Shown in pieces: positions 1-9,040 of a DNA stretch of 64,000 nt. The position numbers and the translations under genes are program-made. The stretch is from Porodaedalea pini (taxonomy: Eukaryota > Basidiomycota > Agaricomycetes > Hymenochaetales > Hymenochaetaceae), in contig NBAY01000033.1 of NCBI GenBank assembly GCA_002794775.1, positions 186,001 to 250,000 on the forward strand, in the 5' to 3' direction. Under the pieces are notes generated by a model. It did not search any database and was not told the DNA's origin. It was given only the letters and a program-made list of their open reading frames with translations. Within the stretch, counting starts at the first letter, position 1; each line of letters opens with the position of its first letter.

Positions 1-1
1 G

Positions 2-3000
2 GACCTTCTCCTGACCGTCGAGCATGAAATAGCTGGTGAGGCGAGAGACGTAGATGCGCATGCCCTTGTGGATTCGGGATGCACGGGATCCTGCATCGAC
101 GTCAGGTTCGTCGAGAGGTACGGGTTGGAAACGAAACGTTACATTCGACCCCTCGCGGTGCTGAACGCCGATGGCACGCACAATGAGGCCGGATTGATCG
201 AGGAGTACGTTGACGTCGAACTCATGATCGGCCGTCATCGGGAGAAGATCGTCCTCGCAGTAACGTCCCTAGCGTCATCGAACATCTTCCTGGGGTACGA
301 CTGGCTTCGACGTCACAATCCAGAGGTCGACTGGAAAACGGGCTCGATCGAATTCACCCGCTGTCCAGAAGAATGTGCGATCGAGAGGGAGCCAGTGGAG
401 GACCTAGGCGAGGTGAAGAAGGTGGTGGAGCAGATGAGGAGGGTGAGTGAGATGCGAATGGACAAGACGTCCTGGCCCGCATACCTCAACGACTACGCCG
501 ACGTTTTCAGTGAAAAAGGTTTCGAGAAGCTGCCGGAACACCGACCCTGGGACCATGTCATCGACTTGAAGCCCGACTTCAAACCGAGCGACTGTAAGAT
601 CTACCCGCTCACGCCGACTGAGCAGCAGTCACTCAAGGACTTCCTTGATGAAAACCTGAAGTCGGGTCGCATTCGACGGTCGATATCGCCCATGGCGTCG
701 CCCTTCTTCTTCATTAAGAAGGCCGACAAATCGCTACGCCCCATCCAGGATTACCGTAAGCTCAATGACGGTACGATCAAGAACAAGTATCCCCTCCCTC
801 TCATTGACGAACTCGTCGACAAGGTCAAGAAAGCGAAATACATCACTAAGCTTGACCTTCGCTGGGGGTACTACAATATCCGGATCCGCGAGGGTGACGA
901 ATGGAAAGCAGCGTTTCGCACGAACATGGGCCTCTTCAAACCGACGGTCATGTTTTTTGGCCTTTGCAACGCGCCGGCCACGTTCCAGGCCTTTGTCAAC
1001 CACATCTTTAAGGACCTAATCTACGCGAACTTGATCATCGTATACCTCGACGACATCCTGATCCTCTCGGAAACCATTGAGGAGCATATCGACACGTCGA
1101 GGCGCGTACTCCAGATCCTCCGAGAGAATGGCCTGTACCTGAAGCCGGAGAAGTGCGAGTTTGACGCCAAGGTCGTCAAATACCTTGGCCACATCATCGG
1201 CAATGGAGAAATCAGGGCTGACCCGGCAAAGACGGAGGCGATTGCGAACTGGCCAGTCCCACGGAACCTCAAGGAGCTACAACAGTTCCTCGGCATGGGA
1301 AACTGGCTGAGACGGTTTATTAAGGACTACAGCAAGGTGGTCCGACCATTGACGTCGTTAACGGGCAAGAAGGACTGGGTATGGGAGACCGAACAGCAGG
1401 AAGCGTTCGAGGAGCTGAGACGACGTCTCTGCTCACCTCCAGTCCTAGCCATCGCCAATGACGAGGGCCCTTTCCGCGTAGAAGCGGACTCGTCGAACTT
1501 TGCGCTCGGTGGTGTGTTGTTACAGAAGCAGGAAGGGAAGTGGAGGGTGATCGCCTACAGGTCAGAGGCACTCGAACCGGCAGAACGAAACTACGAGATC
1601 TACGACAAGGAAATGCTCGCGATCGTTTCGGCGCTCAAGGAGTGGCGGCAATACCTCCTTGGCGCTCGCCACAAAATTGAAATCTGGTCCGACCACGCCA
1701 ACCTCACCTACTTCAGGTCAGCGCAGAAGCTGAGCTATCGTCAAGCTCGCTGGCGAACCGAACTCGAGGAATTCGACTTCCACCTCAAACACAAGTCGGG
1801 GAAGACAATGGGCAAGGCCGACTTGCTGTCACGCAAGGCGGGCTATGATCAGGGCAAGGATGACAATGACGGCGTCGTGTTCATCAAGGAGAAATGGCTG
1901 AACCGTGGGGTGGTAAGGACGTCGCGTGATGAAATGTTGGAACGAGTGGGTGAGGCGCAGAGAGCGCAAGACGAGTCGGAGAGGCCGACGAATATGGTGA
2001 AGGTCGACGGGTTGTGGCGGATGAAAGGCAAGGTGTACGTGCCGTCGACGATGAAGGAAGCGGTATTGCGGGAGTACCACGACTCGACCCTGGCAGGACA
2101 TCCTGGATCGTCGAAAACGGTCGAACTGGTACGTCGAGACTTCTGGTGGGCGTCAATGTTCTCCGATGTCCGAACATACGTCCGAGGGTGCAACCGTTGC
2201 CAACGGACAAAAGCCTTAAGAACGTCGAGGTCGAGACCACTTCATCCTAATGCAATCCCTGAAGGTCCCTGGGAGATCGTCACGGTCGACCTAATCGGAG
2301 AACTCCCAGACTCTAAGGGACACAATGCAATCTGCGTCTTCGTGGACAGATTCTCAAAACAGATGCATGCCATCCCAACGACGACGAAACTGTCAGCGGA
2401 AGGCATGGCTCAGTTATACCGAGACCACGTCTTCCGCCTCCATGGCCTACCGAAGAAGATCATCCATGACCGAGGCACACAGTTCGATGCGTCAATGATG
2501 AAGGAGCTATACAAACTCCTACACATCGAAGGCAACCCGTCAACGGCATACCACCCACAAACGGACGGTCAGACGGAACGCGTCAATCAAGAGCTCGAAC
2601 AGTACCTCCGACTCTTCGTAGATCATCGGCAATCGGACTGGAAGGACTGGCTCCCCCTCGCAGAGTTCGCCTACAACAACCGCGAACATTCAGCGACAAG
2701 GATGTCACCCTTCTACGCAAACACCGGACGTCACCCTATGAGCTTCGACACCGTACGAACTTCCTCTGCCAACATGTCGGCAGAAGAATTCGCCAAGCAC
2801 ATCAAGGAGACTCATCGCGTTGCTAAGGACAATCTAGTCAAGGCAGCGGAGGACATGAAGCGCTACCATGACCGGACAGCAGGAGCTTCGGTGGAGTACA
2901 AGGCAGGAGACAAAGTCTTCCTTGACGGGCGAAACATCAGTACGGACTCGCCGACAAAGAAACTCGCAGACAAATGGTACGGCCCCTTTGACATCGTCGA

Positions 3001-3436
3001 CAAGGTAGGAGCGAGCGCGTACAAACTCAAACTCCCGAAGCGATGGAAAAAGGTCCACCCTGTCTTCAACGAAGCCCTGTTGAAACCCGCCGTCGAACCG
3101 TCCTTTGAAAGCCAGAAGCAACCGCCGCCGCCGCCGCCAGACATCGTCGACAACGAGGAGGAATACGAACTCGAAGAAGTCTTAGACTCACGTCTGCACC
3201 GAGGGAAACTACAGTACCTTGTCAAGTGGGTCGGCTACAATGAACCTACTTGGCAGCCTGAGACGGACTTCGGTGAGAACGCGAAGGAGGCGATCGCTGA
3301 GTTCTACCTCAAACATCCCGGTGCACCTCGGAGACTCGACATCCCTCGTCAACGACTCCGTCCGCTCTTCGTCGACACCGAGCCTGACGACCGCGATCAT
3401 GGTTGGTCGGGACACCCAACCTTGAAGGGGGGGTAA
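2..3436 (+). CDS. Ty3/gypsy chromovirus Pol polyprotein, 5' part outside window
   Basis: The frame is open from the window edge, so this is the 3' part of a gag-pol or pol gene. Domains in order are: aspartic protease with the DSGCTGS active-site loop (about 68-95); reverse transcriptase with YLDD (about 1040); RNase H with acidic residues in VEADSS, YDKE and WSDH; an HHCC zinc finger in the integrase (HDST...HPG...CNRCQ, about 2080-2200); an integrase core with the PQTDGQTER motif (about 2560); and a C-terminal chromodomain (EYELEEVLDSRL...YLVKWVGY). The chromodomain places it in the chromovirus branch. The stop codon abuts the LTR, and a purine tract (GAAGGGGGGG) lies just before it. No stops or frameshifts are visible, so the visible part could be functional. 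Confidence 0.95.
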   Translation, partial: DLLLTVEHEIAGEARDVDAHALVDSGCTGSCIDVRFVERYGLETKRYIRPLAVLNADGTHNEAGLIEEYVDVELMIGRHREKIVLAVTSLASSNIFLGYDWLRRHNPEVDWKTGSIEFTRCPEECAIEREPVEDLGEVKKVVEQMRRVSEMRMDKTSWPAYLNDYADVFSEKGFEKLPEHRPWDHVIDLKPDFKPSDCKIYPLTPTEQQSLKDFLDENLKSGRIRRSISPMASPFFFIKKADKSLRPIQDYRKLNDGTIKNKYPLPLIDELVDKVKKAKYITKLDLRWGYYNIRIREGDEWKAAFRTNMGLFKPTVMFFGLCNAPATFQAFVNHIFKDLIYANLIIVYLDDILILSETIEEHIDTSRRVLQILRENGLYLKPEKCEFDAKVVKYLGHIIGNGEIRADPAKTEAIANWPVPRNLKELQQFLGMGNWLRRFIKDYSKVVRPLTSLTGKKDWVWETEQQEAFEELRRRLCSPPVLAIANDEGPFRVEADSSNFALGGVLLQKQEGKWRVIAYRSEALEPAERNYEIYDKEMLAIVSALKEWRQYLLGARHKIEIWSDHANLTYFRSAQKLSYRQARWRTELEEFDFHLKHKSGKTMGKADLLSRKAGYDQGKDDNDGVVFIKEKWLNRGVVRTSRDEMLERVGEAQRAQDESERPTNMVKVDGLWRMKGKVYVPSTMKEAVLREYHDSTLAGHPGSSKTVELVRRDFWWASMFSDVRTYVRGCNRCQRTKALRTSRSRPLHPNAIPEGPWEIVTVDLIGELPDSKGHNAICVFVDRFSKQMHAIPTTTKLSAEGMAQLYRDHVFRLHGLPKKIIHDRGTQFDASMMKELYKLLHIEGNPSTAYHPQTDGQTERVNQELEQYLRLFVDHRQSDWKDWLPLAEFAYNNREHSATRMSPFYANTGRHPMSFDTVRTSSANMSAEEFAKHIKETHRVAKDNLVKAAEDMKRYHDRTAGASVEYKAGDKVFLDGRNISTDSPTKKLADKWYGPFDIVDKVGASAYKLKLPKRWKKVHPVFNEALLKPAVEPSFESQKQPPPPPPDIVDNEEEYELEEVLDSRLHRGKLQYLVKWVGYNEPTWQPETDFGENAKEAIAEFYLKHPGAPRRLDIPRQRLRPLFVDTEPDDRDHGWSGHPTLKGG

Positions 3437-3849
3437 TGTTAGAACCTGAACTTTCACCTTTTCCTTTATTTTCCCTTTTACCATTTCCCTTATTATATTC
3501 GTCCTTTTCATTATATTTACCCATCTTACACAATCATTCCCACACTACCTTCATTCGTTCCATTCCCACTCGTTATGTAATGTTAGGTAATATAGTCTCA
3601 CGGTCGTCGCTATATAAGGTCTCAGGAATCGCATGAACTCCTTGTTCTGCTTTTCCTCTTACCTCCGCGACGACCTAGGTGAGACTCGTCCCCCTTGTAT
3701 TAGTTTAGACTTGTATTAATCCTCTTACCTCCGCGACGACCTAGCCTGAGTAAGCGTGTCCCGAGTCTACGCTCAAGTATAGCACGTCCCAGACGACAGT
3801 CAGCCGAGGCCTGCCCAGTCCGAGTCGTCTCCCGGGCTCCCGCCTAACA
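3437..3849 (+). repeat. 3' LTR of the first gypsy element
   Basis: The LTR begins TGTTAGAACC directly after the pol stop and ends CCGCCTAACA, giving TGTTAG/CTAACA ends. It contains a TATATAA box at 3611-3617 and a 24-bp direct repeat (3655-3678 and 3721-3744). A diverged copy in the opposite orientation lies at 5075-5463. The matching 5' LTR must lie left of the window, so the target-site duplication cannot be confirmed; the right-hand candidate is ATGAC at 3850-3854. Confidence 0.9.
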
Positions 3850-4352
3850 ATGACGCTATCATCCTTCAGCTCCACTGCCTTGATGATCACGTCGAGATCC
3901 TGGAAGAACTCGTTGGCTGAGAGGTCCTTCTGGACCTTGTCTCGGAACTTCTTCAATGCCTTCTCCTTCCTGTTCGGGTCATCAAAGGAGGCATCCAGTC
4001 GTTCCTGAAACTTGGTCCAGTCATCCGTGAAGCTCATGACGCCACCCGTCGTGAATTCCTGGACATAGTTTTGCGCCCACGTCGACGCGTTGCCACCCTT
4101 GAGGTAAGAGAGGTTGACATAGATTTTGCTTGACGACGAGGGGTACCTCATAGGGTTTGCCGAGACAAAGAGAAGGACTTCGCGCTTGAAGTCGAGGTAA
4201 TCGTCGCCGCCAGCGAATTCGCGTGGCCGGGTGACGTCAATTGAGGGAGTTGGGGCTTGGGCCGCAGGGGCATTCGTTGCCGCACGGGTGAAGGCGGCCG
4301 CTACGATCGCTGCAATTTCCTGTTGCTGCCTTTGGGTAAAGCCCTCCGACAT
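3850..4352 (-). pseudogene. Gag fragment, interrupted by a retroelement insertion
   Basis: An ATG at 4352 opens a frame of about 167 codons that begins MSEGFTQRQQQEIAAIVAAA and has a retrotransposon Gag profile: an Ala/Pro-rich N-terminus, REFAGGDDYLDFKREV, and helical segments with WAQNYVQEF and FQERLDASFDDPNRKEKA. It resembles the intact Gag at 56416-57501, which has WAQNFLES and FNEQLEKAFGDPNERMNA at matching places. Coding similarity stops at base 3850, the LTR edge; further codons in this frame are antisense LTR. The nucleocapsid part is missing. Confidence 0.8.
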
Positions 4353-5074
4353 CGCTGGTACGGGCGTGTGTGTTAGGCGTTCAGGGGGCGTCGGCGGCGA
4401 CGAGTCTCTGCAGGGCGTTCGGTATCCTCCTGGTTCACTGGGAAGGATGACCGATGATGTCGAAACTGTAGGGGACGATGGGACACGAGGGGTTCGAGGC
4501 GCCCACCGAGTTCTTTCGCCTGATGGGTCAGTTGAGTACCAGGCGTGTCTAATGTCACTCCACCAGAGGTTATGGGTGACGTGGTTTCTATCGTCGGCTA
4601 CGTACGACTGTCATTCGGTGTTGTAGCGTGACGAGTGAGGGAGAGCCCACTGTTGTTCCTCGGTAAGATCTATGTTGACTAGACCGGAGGGGGAACGGGG
4701 AGGGGTTGGTTGTCCGGATGAACGTTACGCTGGCAAAGGACAGGTTCGTCGGCGAATTTGATGACCAAATGGAAGGAGGCGGCCGAGAGCACAATCGACG
4801 ACGACGTCGAGGACTGTACACGGTGTGTTACCCACGTCCAGGTCAGATGGTTCCTCCACCAGAGGGAGAGGCGGAGAGCCAGGGTCGGGAAAGGTCGGGT
4901 GTTGGTTTACGTAATTCACGAACGTCCAAAAACGTCCGGGCAGGGTTGAGGGTTTGTCGTTTAGGGGTTTTACACGTCAAGTCCGTCGAGGGGAGCGCTC
5001 CTCTAGACCGAGTGAAGGCGAGTCAACAGCGACGATGTACGCTGGGGATGAGCCTGGGTGGGGTTCTGCTTTTA

Positions 5075-5463
5075 TGTTAGGCGGGAGTCCGGGAGACGAC
5101 TCGGACTGGGCAGGCCTCAGCTGACTGTCGTCTGGGACGTGCTATACTCAAGCGTAGACTCAGGACACGCTTACTCAGGCTAGGTTGTCGCGGAGGTAAG
5201 AGGATTAATACAAGACTAGACTAATACAAGGGGAACGAGTCTCACCTAGGTCGTCACGGAGGTAAGAGGAAAAGCAGAACAAGGAGTTCATGCGATTCCT
5301 GAGGCCTTATATAGCGACGACTGTGAGACTATATTACCTAATATTACATAATGAGTGGGAATGGAACGAATGAAGGTTATATGAAGGGAGTGTGGGAAGT
5401 GATTAAAAGAAAAGGAAAAGGAAAAGGGGAGATAAAGAAAAGGTAAAAGTTCAAGTTCTGACA
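5075..5463 (-). repeat. 5' LTR of the reversed gypsy element
   Basis: On the minus strand it starts TGTCAGAACTTGAAC and ends CCGCCTAACA. It is clearly homologous to the LTR at 3437-3849, including the TATATAAGG box and the two CCTCTTACCTCCG repeats. Many differences between the two are transitions, several at CpG sites, so this copy belongs to an older insertion than the one that interrupts it. Confidence 0.85.
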
Positions 5464-6002
5464 GTCATTTCTGATGGTGGCTGTGGGCAAAAGGGCCTTC
5501 GTCAGTTCAATATTAAGAATATTAAGATTGCCTCGATTATAAGGGCAGGTGACTCATCCAGAAATGTGTATATGGATGGCAGCTTTGCATGTTTGACATT
5601 GTCGCGAGCCCGCATGTTTGGAACCTCAGAGGGCCGGGTAACGGCAGGTGTTACTTCTCTTTGTGACAGAATGCAGACTAGTACTAGTACTAATACTGTG
5701 GCCTGGTTGCCTGGGAAATACAGTAAACCCATGATGGGGTGTTGAGTTCTCACTAACTTGAACTTGGTCCTAACCTCCACGCCACATTCCGGAATACAGT
5801 ATGCTTGCTTTTGTCAGACACTTCACCATAAGTTTTGGGTAACCTCAACGACTTTTTTCCCCCCATGTACATGTTTCAACCACAGTCGTTTTCTTGATCA
5901 AAAGATTCGATCTTGCATCAAAACAAAAAAGTGACACTATTAGCTCAAACAGAAGTAAGTTCATGCTTCACCGTATAGTTGCCATTGTCTGGTCTATGGA
6001 CC

Positions 6003-6060
6003 TCTGGACCCAGGACTGGACCTGGACCGGACCCAAAGTGGACCGGACTGCGGTCCGGTG
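6003..6060. repeat. GGACC/GGTCC cluster 1
   Basis: About 58 bases are built almost entirely of GGACC or GGTCC cores with one- to three-base linkers. Most are in the GGACC orientation, with a GGTCC at the right edge. No coding potential is evident. Confidence 0.75.
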
Positions 6061-6948
6061 TAGAGTTCCAACAAGTGGCCAACCACTGCAGATTCCTCTA
6101 GAGGCCATCCATCACATGTTCCAACAAGTATTGACGCGTACCAGACTCAGAATGGTTTGCCCGACACATACCGGACACAGGATGATTTGCCCGACATCAC
6201 ATCAGCAGATCACTAGGAAGATCCCCCTGGCAATTTGAGACGTACCAGAAAGCTTATGTCATTGGAGTCAGTTGGGATGCGTACTGGAGATCTGCCCAAT
6301 GATGGGTGACGACTCACCAATTGGAGGATCTCAGTTCCAGTGAAGCTGCAATATGACCGGATGATGGACTGATGCAAATGGGGAAGTTGTCGCATGGACA
6401 GGTTTTCTTTTGATTTTCTATGTTTCTCTTACATTCCAAATGTTTTCTCTCCGACGCTCTATGTTTCACCCGGTATGCACATTATACTCACTTTGGAATA
6501 ATTTTCCTGTAGATAGATCTCTTGCACCTTGTATTTAGGGACTTCTCTGTCATAGGTAGCAAGGGAGGAAAATACTACCGCAGAGTTCCCCTCAGATAGG
6601 GCAGCTTCCGTGCATGCAGTTAGTCTCCGCAACAGTTAGTTTTGTGGCAACCTCGTCTTCAGTCTCATCTCTTGTCTCATTCTCATTCTCATCTCTGCTA
6701 TCGCTATTGTCTCATACTGGAGTTGATATCTCGCTCGTTCCAGCTCCATACTGACACTCACATTGGGTCCAGAGCACCTTACAGTATTGACGTGTACTGA
6801 CACGTACCGATGCATACCGGGTTTTTCCCGTGCTCATACTGAGCATATATTTACTGCAAAACTCAATGGAAACACGTCCCCAAATGAACTACTGATCCTA
6901 AACAACCCATACACAGGATCTACACTGGTCCACTTAAGGTCCAGATGT

Positions 6949-7012
6949 GGTCTGGTCCAGGGTCCAGCTCTCCTGCCATTTTTCTGGACCGAGCTGGACC
7001 CTGGACCGGACC
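6949..7012. repeat. Hairpin-forming GGTCC inverted repeat (cluster 2)
   Basis: The left arm at 6949-6970 (GGTCTGGTCCAGGGTCC...) and the right arm at 6991-7012 are inverted copies that match at 21 of 22 positions by eye, separated by a 20-base spacer. Further GGTCC units flank it on the left and GGACC units on the right. It could fold into a long hairpin in DNA or RNA. Confidence 0.8.
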
Positions 7013-7357
7013 TGGACTGGAAGAAATATTTGTGGGAGTAAGTTTGACATCATTACTGGCCTCAAGTTGGTTGACAAAGAAGTAGAACAGCTCTAGTGAG
7101 ACTGGAAGATGTGCTTGAGCTTTGCATAGCACTGTGACATGACTACTTGCCTATGCAGGGGGTCTTCCATACCGTGTGAACAGGTTTTCTCAGGACTCAG
7201 GAGCAGGTCTGGTGGATACCAAGTGCCATATCCACCTTCTTTCTGAAACTTTTGAGTACAGAGATACTATAGATGTACTACATAGGCCTTTTCAAATGCA
7301 TGTCTTTGTCTCAAGCATAAATAGAATTAATTCAACTTTTTCTTCTCAATTTACCAG

Positions 7358-7532
7358 CGGTCCAAGTCCGGACCCGGTCCGGATCTGGACTGGACCTCAG
7401 GTCCGGTCCAAAAGCGGTCCAGTTGGGGTCCGGTCCAGGTCCGAGCTGAGCGGGAAAATCCAAAACGGTCCGGGTTACGGTCCACCGACATTTTGCCTGG
7501 ACCGGACCTGGACCGGACCGCGGCAACTATAC
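7358..7532. repeat. GGTCC/GGACC cluster 3
   Basis: This is the longest cluster, about 175 bases, with more than a dozen GGTCC or GGACC units. The left part is mostly GGTCCGG-type and the right end is GGACCGGACCTGGACC, so the ends are inverted relative to each other. It stops about 55 bases before the start codon of the gene at 7588 and could be part of that gene's promoter or 5' UTR. Confidence 0.75.
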
Positions 7533-7587
7533 TTCACCGAACTCATAAAGGGTATCAAACATTAAAGTAATTCCAAAGTATTTCACC

Positions 7588-8793
7588 ATGGTCCAACTTC
7601 CTGGGGAGCTATGGGGCCTTATAGGTCATGAAGCTATCATACAGTCCGCCAGTTCTTACAAGAGATTTGATCTTGACACAGCAGTAGCACTGTCGGGGAC
7701 GAATAGGCTGTTTAGAAGGACGGCTATTCCGTGGGTTTATCGAGACATTCATGTTGAGACTGCAGAAGAGCTTCACAACTTCTTTCTGCTGTTGCGCGAT
7801 ATTCCCCAACATGGTAGGCTCGTAAAATCGTTCGCGCTCAATAGCCAAGCTTGGGTGCTGAGTGGGAGCGACCGGGGCTCCGGGGACTACGACCTTGACG
7901 AAGAGCTGCTGAGGATTGGCGCTGTTATCGGTGCGGGCCTTGATAGTTTTCACTACCTTGTGGGCTGGGAGCCCTTCAACGAGACATCCGAGTTTGACTG
8001 CCTCCTTCATTTTTTCCGGCACACTCGCTACATCAGCGTCGAATTTATGTGCACTTCCCCAGACAAGCATTTCAGATTGCTACATGTATTGCTAGCGAGC
8101 GCCGAAAACGTCGAGGAGTTCGTCTTGAGGCAGATCGATGGCGGAGAGATCGAGCCAGCTTACTTCTTCCGTCCGAAACCACTTCCGTCTACGCTGAAAC
8201 GACTGGAAATCACGCGAATGCTGAAGCCAGAAAGCCCTAGACCGACTCGGTGTTTTTCAGTGTGGATTTCACGACTCCATGCACTCGAGAAGCTCCACAT
8301 TCCTTGCATCGCGTACGGTGAACCGTGCTTAAAGGATCTCATCCGCTCTTTCCGTGTTGCGGGCGTAAACCTTCGCGAGCTTGATATCGCTTTCGGTATG
8401 CCATTACCCGGAAACACGGGCTGCGAGGAATGGGAACGCGACATTTTTACCATACTCGGACTGTGCCCCCGTCTTATCAAACTACGCCTCCGTAGCATCA
8501 TCCACGCTCGCCCACAGCTGTTCGATAGCTTGCCTGAAGGCTTAGAAGATTTTCGTTATGGGTTTACGATCGACTCAACTTCCTCGGAGGCAGTTGCTGC
8601 CGGTCCAGGAGACGAAGAGAGCTTCATTGTCGCCTTCAAGACTTTTTTTGTGGAGAAGAGGAAATCCACGCTCAAAAAGGTGTGGATATCGCATGGACTC
8701 GAGGGCGTTTCGAAGGACACGAATCTCGGAGTCATAGATTTTGTGAAGAAGTGTGGTATTGCTGAAGTCGCTTTTGGGTTCTATGGCCGTTGA
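7588..8793 (+). CDS. F-box-like/leucine-rich-repeat-like protein, 401 aa
   Basis: This is a single-exon frame with a good start context (CACCATGG). The N-terminus MVQLPGELWGLIGHEAI, then LDTAVALSGTNRLFRRTAIPWVYRDI (about residues 28-55), fits the F-box-like fold common in Agaricomycetes. The rest alternates helix and strand with leucine-rich spacing (LKRLEITRML, LHALEKLHIP, LRELDIAF, PRLIKLRLRSI), like a degenerate leucine-rich substrate-binding region. The expected role is substrate recognition in an SCF ubiquitin ligase, inferred only from the fold. A decayed paralogue lies at 36586-37484. The gene is flanked on the left by the GGTCC cluster and is convergent with the CPA2 gene. Confidence 0.75.
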   Translation: MVQLPGELWGLIGHEAIIQSASSYKRFDLDTAVALSGTNRLFRRTAIPWVYRDIHVETAEELHNFFLLLRDIPQHGRLVKSFALNSQAWVLSGSDRGSGDYDLDEELLRIGAVIGAGLDSFHYLVGWEPFNETSEFDCLLHFFRHTRYISVEFMCTSPDKHFRLLHVLLASAENVEEFVLRQIDGGEIEPAYFFRPKPLPSTLKRLEITRMLKPESPRPTRCFSVWISRLHALEKLHIPCIAYGEPCLKDLIRSFRVAGVNLRELDIAFGMPLPGNTGCEEWERDIFTILGLCPRLIKLRLRSIIHARPQLFDSLPEGLEDFRYGFTIDSTSSEAVAAGPGDEESFIVAFKTFFVEKRKSTLKKVWISHGLEGVSKDTNLGVIDFVKKCGIAEVAFGFYGR

Positions 8794-9040
8794 AATACGA
8801 TTACTTGCAGATATGCTGCAGTCGAGTGTCGTCCTTAGGCTTCCGCTCTTTGAGAATCATACAGTTTTAGGCAAACGAAACATCGATTAGCTCTATAGTA
8901 GTTATAGAAAGAGGAAAATAAATGTACAGTTGGGTCATATATAGACCTTTTAGCTCCGTGCGCAGCGAGATAAAGGAGGCTCCAAGCAAGAAGATGTTTA
9001 TGTGCAGGATGTTATACAAATTGTCAATTCGCCATGAAAA

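Larger units (their letters stand above)
3850..5463 (-). mobile_element. Reversed gypsy element of the same family, cut in gag by the first element
   Basis: Read on the minus strand the order is LTR (5463-5075), an untranslated leader of about 720 bases (5074-4353) and a gag start (4352-3850). The gag frame runs straight up to base 3850, where the plus-strand element's LTR begins. This is what is expected if the plus-strand element inserted into this copy; the rest of it would then lie left of the window. Confidence 0.85.
5464..7587. other. Gene-free interval with GGTCC/GGACC arrays
   Basis: I find no convincing gene here. Short open frames lack family motifs and sensible splice sites. The interval holds three clusters rich in GGTCC and GGACC (annotated separately), a CT-rich stretch near 6655-6725, a short CTAGTA tandem near 5677-5695, and two spaced near-copies of a GATTTGCCCGACA-like motif near 6150-6205. 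Confidence 0.6.

Noticed and set aside
1829..2240. Minus-strand frames of about 90-118 codons inside gypsy pol
   Set aside because: They are antisense shadows of a well-defined pol domain structure.
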